Both the position numbers and the translations under genes were made by a program. From assembly GCA_011176545.1 (NCBI GenBank), contig DUEN01000027.1, positions 1-35,854 of the forward strand: 35,854 nt of DNA. The letters run 5' to 3'. Below are positions 34,383 to 35,854 of the stretch, piece after piece; position 1 is the first letter of the stretch; the number at the start of each line of letters is the position of its first letter. The notes under the pieces were generated by a model. It saw only the letters and a program-made list of their open reading frames with translations. It was not told the DNA's origin and made no database searches. This DNA is from Caldilineae bacterium (GTDB lineage Bacteria; Chloroflexota; Anaerolineae; DUEN01).

Positions 34383-34775
34383 TTAAGAGAGCTCAGAGGA
34401 GGAGTCGTCCACCTTTCGGTGGATCCGAGTGTGCCCTGGCTGGATAACTACGAAGGAGCCCAGGAGCATTTCCTTGTGTTCTTGCACCAGCCGGATGACA
34501 TGTTGGGGCAAAGCACTACGGGCGTTCCCGGGGAACCGAATGAGTATAACACCGGGAGAGTTCATGTGGCTTGCGAAAACGAGTCGGCCGAAGTCCTTAT
34601 CCTCTGTTAGAAGAATGCGCCTCTCGCGGTAAGCTTGTTCGATTAGCTCCTGATCATCGGAGCGGTTCATGACCTCACTCACGGCGAAAACGTCATAGCC
34701 GTTTGCCCTCAAGGCGCGAACAACGGCGAAGTCGCAGCTTTCATCCGCCAGGAAGCGCAGTTGGATGGTTTTCAT
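34383..34775 (-). CDS. DUF5615 PIN-like protein, probable toxin
   Basis: This 130-residue protein fits DUF5615, a PIN-like nuclease family: FLADESCDFAVVRALR at the N-terminus (acidic D-E pair), NRSDDQELIEQAYRERRILLTEDKDFGRLVF in the middle (Asp residues for metal). It is translationally coupled to the upstream DUF433 gene by a 4-base overlap (ATGA), the usual layout for these toxin-antitoxin pairs. The likely role is a metal-dependent RNase toxin. Activity is inferred from family only. Confidence 0.85.
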   Translation of the reverse strand: MKTIQLRFLADESCDFAVVRALRANGYDVFAVSEVMNRSDDQELIEQAYRERRILLTEDKDFGRLVFASHMNSPGVILIRFPGNARSALPQHVIRLVQEHKEMLLGSFVVIQPGHTRIHRKVDDSSSELS

Positions 34776-35002
34776 GGGGCCGTCTGGAGTACAATCGTCT
34801 CGTGTGCCAGTACCTCCGCCGCGTACGCCAGCGCGGCACGGATGTCTTCCCGAGTCAGGCGCGGGTAGGCATCTAATAAGTCTTCCTCTGTGGCTCCCTC
34901 ACTTAGTTTACGAATGATCAGCTCCACAGGGATCCGTGTGCCTCGGATAACGGGTTTCCCCAACATCACGTTAGGGTTGATCTCGATTCGATCGAGTGTC
35001 AT
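34772..35002 (-). CDS. DUF433 antitoxin
   Basis: This 76-residue protein has the DUF433 signature: RIEINPNVMLGKPVIRGTRI (residues ~5-24) followed by PVELIIRKLSEGATEEDLLDAYP, LTREDIRAALAYAAE, a winged/HTH-like domain that neutralises the DUF5615 toxin and probably represses the operon. ATG 35002 is chosen because GAGGAGGGG stands upstream; a longer frame to 35050 is not needed. Promoter at 35130-35158. Confidence 0.88.
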   Translation of the reverse strand: MTLDRIEINPNVMLGKPVIRGTRIPVELIIRKLSEGATEEDLLDAYPRLTREDIRAALAYAAEVLAHETIVLQTAP

Positions 35003-35129
35003 GGACTTCCCCTCCTCGCGCTTCCGACAGGCCCAAAAAGCAAGTTGCATACCCTAAGAAAGATCGTATTCATCCATCGCCATTTGCCCTGGGCGCTGAC
35101 GGCGGATTCCAATTCTACTTTGCCAGCGG

Positions 35130-35158
35130 ATTATAACCGTTCGTGGCCCTTCCGTCGA
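35130..35158 (-). promoter_or_regulatory. Promoter for toxin-antitoxin (and SCP2) genes
   Basis: On the minus strand a perfect TATAAT (35130-35135) is 17 bp from TCGACG (35153-35158; 4/6). The leader to the DUF433 start is about 120 nt. Confidence 0.6.
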
Positions 35159-35186
35159 GTCTGCGAGCTTGGGTATAGAGATGAGC

Positions 35187-35266
35187 GGCGGCTCGAAGCC
35201 GCCGGCTGATCAAGTGAAAGCCCGCAGGGCTTCCACCTAGATAAGCCGTGCGCTTCAGCGCTCGGC
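35187..35266. repeat. Array of three short hairpins
   Basis: GGCGGCT-cga-AGCCGCC (35187-35203), GTGAAAGCCC-gca-GGGCTTCCAC (35214-35236, one mismatch) and GCCGTGCGC-ttca-GCGCTCGGC (35245-35266, one mismatch) follow each other. The first and third resemble hairpins at 24508 and 24550. Confidence 0.55.
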
Positions 35267-35276
35267 GTCCTTGCAT

Positions 35277-35854
35277 TCAATCACCCTGGGCCGCCAGTTG
35301 ATCCAGCAACGCCTTGCGGGCCAGGATACGTTCTCGTGCTATCGCGATATCTGGCAGCTCGGGCCGCGCCCGCTCCAACAGTGCCAGCAGTTGTAGCGCC
35401 TCCTCCACGTCCTCGTGCAACTCCGTGCGGCCCAGCGCCTCCTCCAGCGCGGCCATGCTCTCTTTCGTCTGCCCTAGCCCCAGGTAGGCGAAGGCGATGC
35501 CGTACTGCCAGACCACGTTGTGGGGATCACGGCGGGCGGCCTGCTCAAAAGCCGGTCTAGCTTTGGCGAATTGCCCCTGGGCCAGCATGAGCTGCCCCTG
35601 CAGGCCATGGGTATCCGGATGCCACGGCTCCTCCTCGGCGGCGTGGGCCAGGTCTTCTTCTGCCTCGGCATAGCGGCCCCGGCGGATGTAAAAGCCCGCC
35701 TGATAGCGGTAGTGACTCGCCCAGTCCTCGGGATCGATAACCTGAGTATAGAGGGCCTCAGCCTCCTTAAGGGCGTTCAGTTTCTCCAACAGATCTGCGC
35801 AGTCGATCAGGATAGCTGGGGCGTGGCCTACCCTGGCCGCCACCTGGCGGACCA
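35277..35854 (-). CDS. TPR repeat protein, 5' end beyond window
   Basis: This partial protein (about 192 residues seen) is cut by the window edge; the frame stays open to the last full codon, and the GTG at 35843 is probably internal. It consists of tetratricopeptide repeats: ALKEAEALYTQVIDPEDWASHYR, GRYAEAEEDLAHAAEEEP, GQFAKARPAFEQAARRDP, LGQTKESMAALEEAL. Such repeats mediate protein-protein contacts. The upstream part, which may hold another domain (many Chloroflexota TPR proteins are regulators), is not visible. Confidence 0.85.
   Translation of the reverse strand, partial: VRQVAARVGHAPAILIDCADLLEKLNALKEAEALYTQVIDPEDWASHYRYQAGFYIRRGRYAEAEEDLAHAAEEEPWHPDTHGLQGQLMLAQGQFAKARPAFEQAARRDPHNVVWQYGIAFAYLGLGQTKESMAALEEALGRTELHEDVEEALQLLALLERARPELPDIAIARERILARKALLDQLAAQGD

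Overview
This window looks like a chromosomal segment of a GC-rich bacterium. The gene families suggest a Chloroflexota lineage (Anaerolineae-like), probably from an environmental genome. The pointers are an FHA-winged-helix regulator beside a Ser/Thr kinase, a DUF3786 protein, a type 2 IPP isomerase, proline/threonine-rich lipoproteins and dispersed GTAGGGG...CCCCTAC palindromes. The taxonomic call is inference from family recognition; no marker gene was tested. I saw no rRNA, tRNA or CRISPR array.

Layout. 1-300: intergenic hairpins. 297-2886 (minus): a sugar isomerase/epimerase, then a PAP2 phosphatase and a nucleotidyltransferase with their own promoter. 3285-5939: pyruvate phosphate dikinase with a clear promoter and terminator. 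6220-10214: a RpiR/MurR-type regulator and a large membrane-anchored GH3 (NagZ-like) protein. 10240-13246: a Ser/Thr kinase divergent from an FHA-winged-helix regulator, which overlaps hemW. 13471-16336: a small membrane protein, an isoprenoid pair (polyprenyl synthetase and IPP isomerase, minus) and a divergent acyl carrier protein sharing one symmetrical promoter region. 16453-20274: MobA, then a three-gene sugar-type ABC importer (permease, single-domain ATPase, lipoprotein). 20598-22701: an aadA-like nucleotidyltransferase, a membrane protein and a DUF3786 protein.

22780-27680 is an accessory, decayed region. It holds a frameshifted DUF3604 fragment, a frameshifted tyrosine recombinase, an internally deleted transposase, a headless Ig-like domain, a membrane protein, an RRM protein and a protein of three tandem RidA-like domains. 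An M20 peptidase and an intact DUF3604 (PHP-like) protein follow. 30688-33920 is a tight operon: DEDDh exonuclease, MutM and a glycosidase-like lipoprotein. The right end (minus) has an SCP2 protein, a DUF433/DUF5615 toxin-antitoxin pair and a partial TPR protein.

The most interesting signals are these. First, a family of palindromes keeps its GTAGGGG/CCCCTAC ends while the inner bases change in a self-complementary way; one copy lies inside a lipoprotein signal peptide. Second, two copies of a longer element combine this palindrome with shared flanks; one copy has 12-bp terminal inverted repeats. Third, one gene appears to encode a built-in RidA trimer. Fourth, a perfectly symmetric pair of -35 boxes links isoprenoid genes to an acyl carrier protein. 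All motif comparisons were made by eye, and no database was searched.
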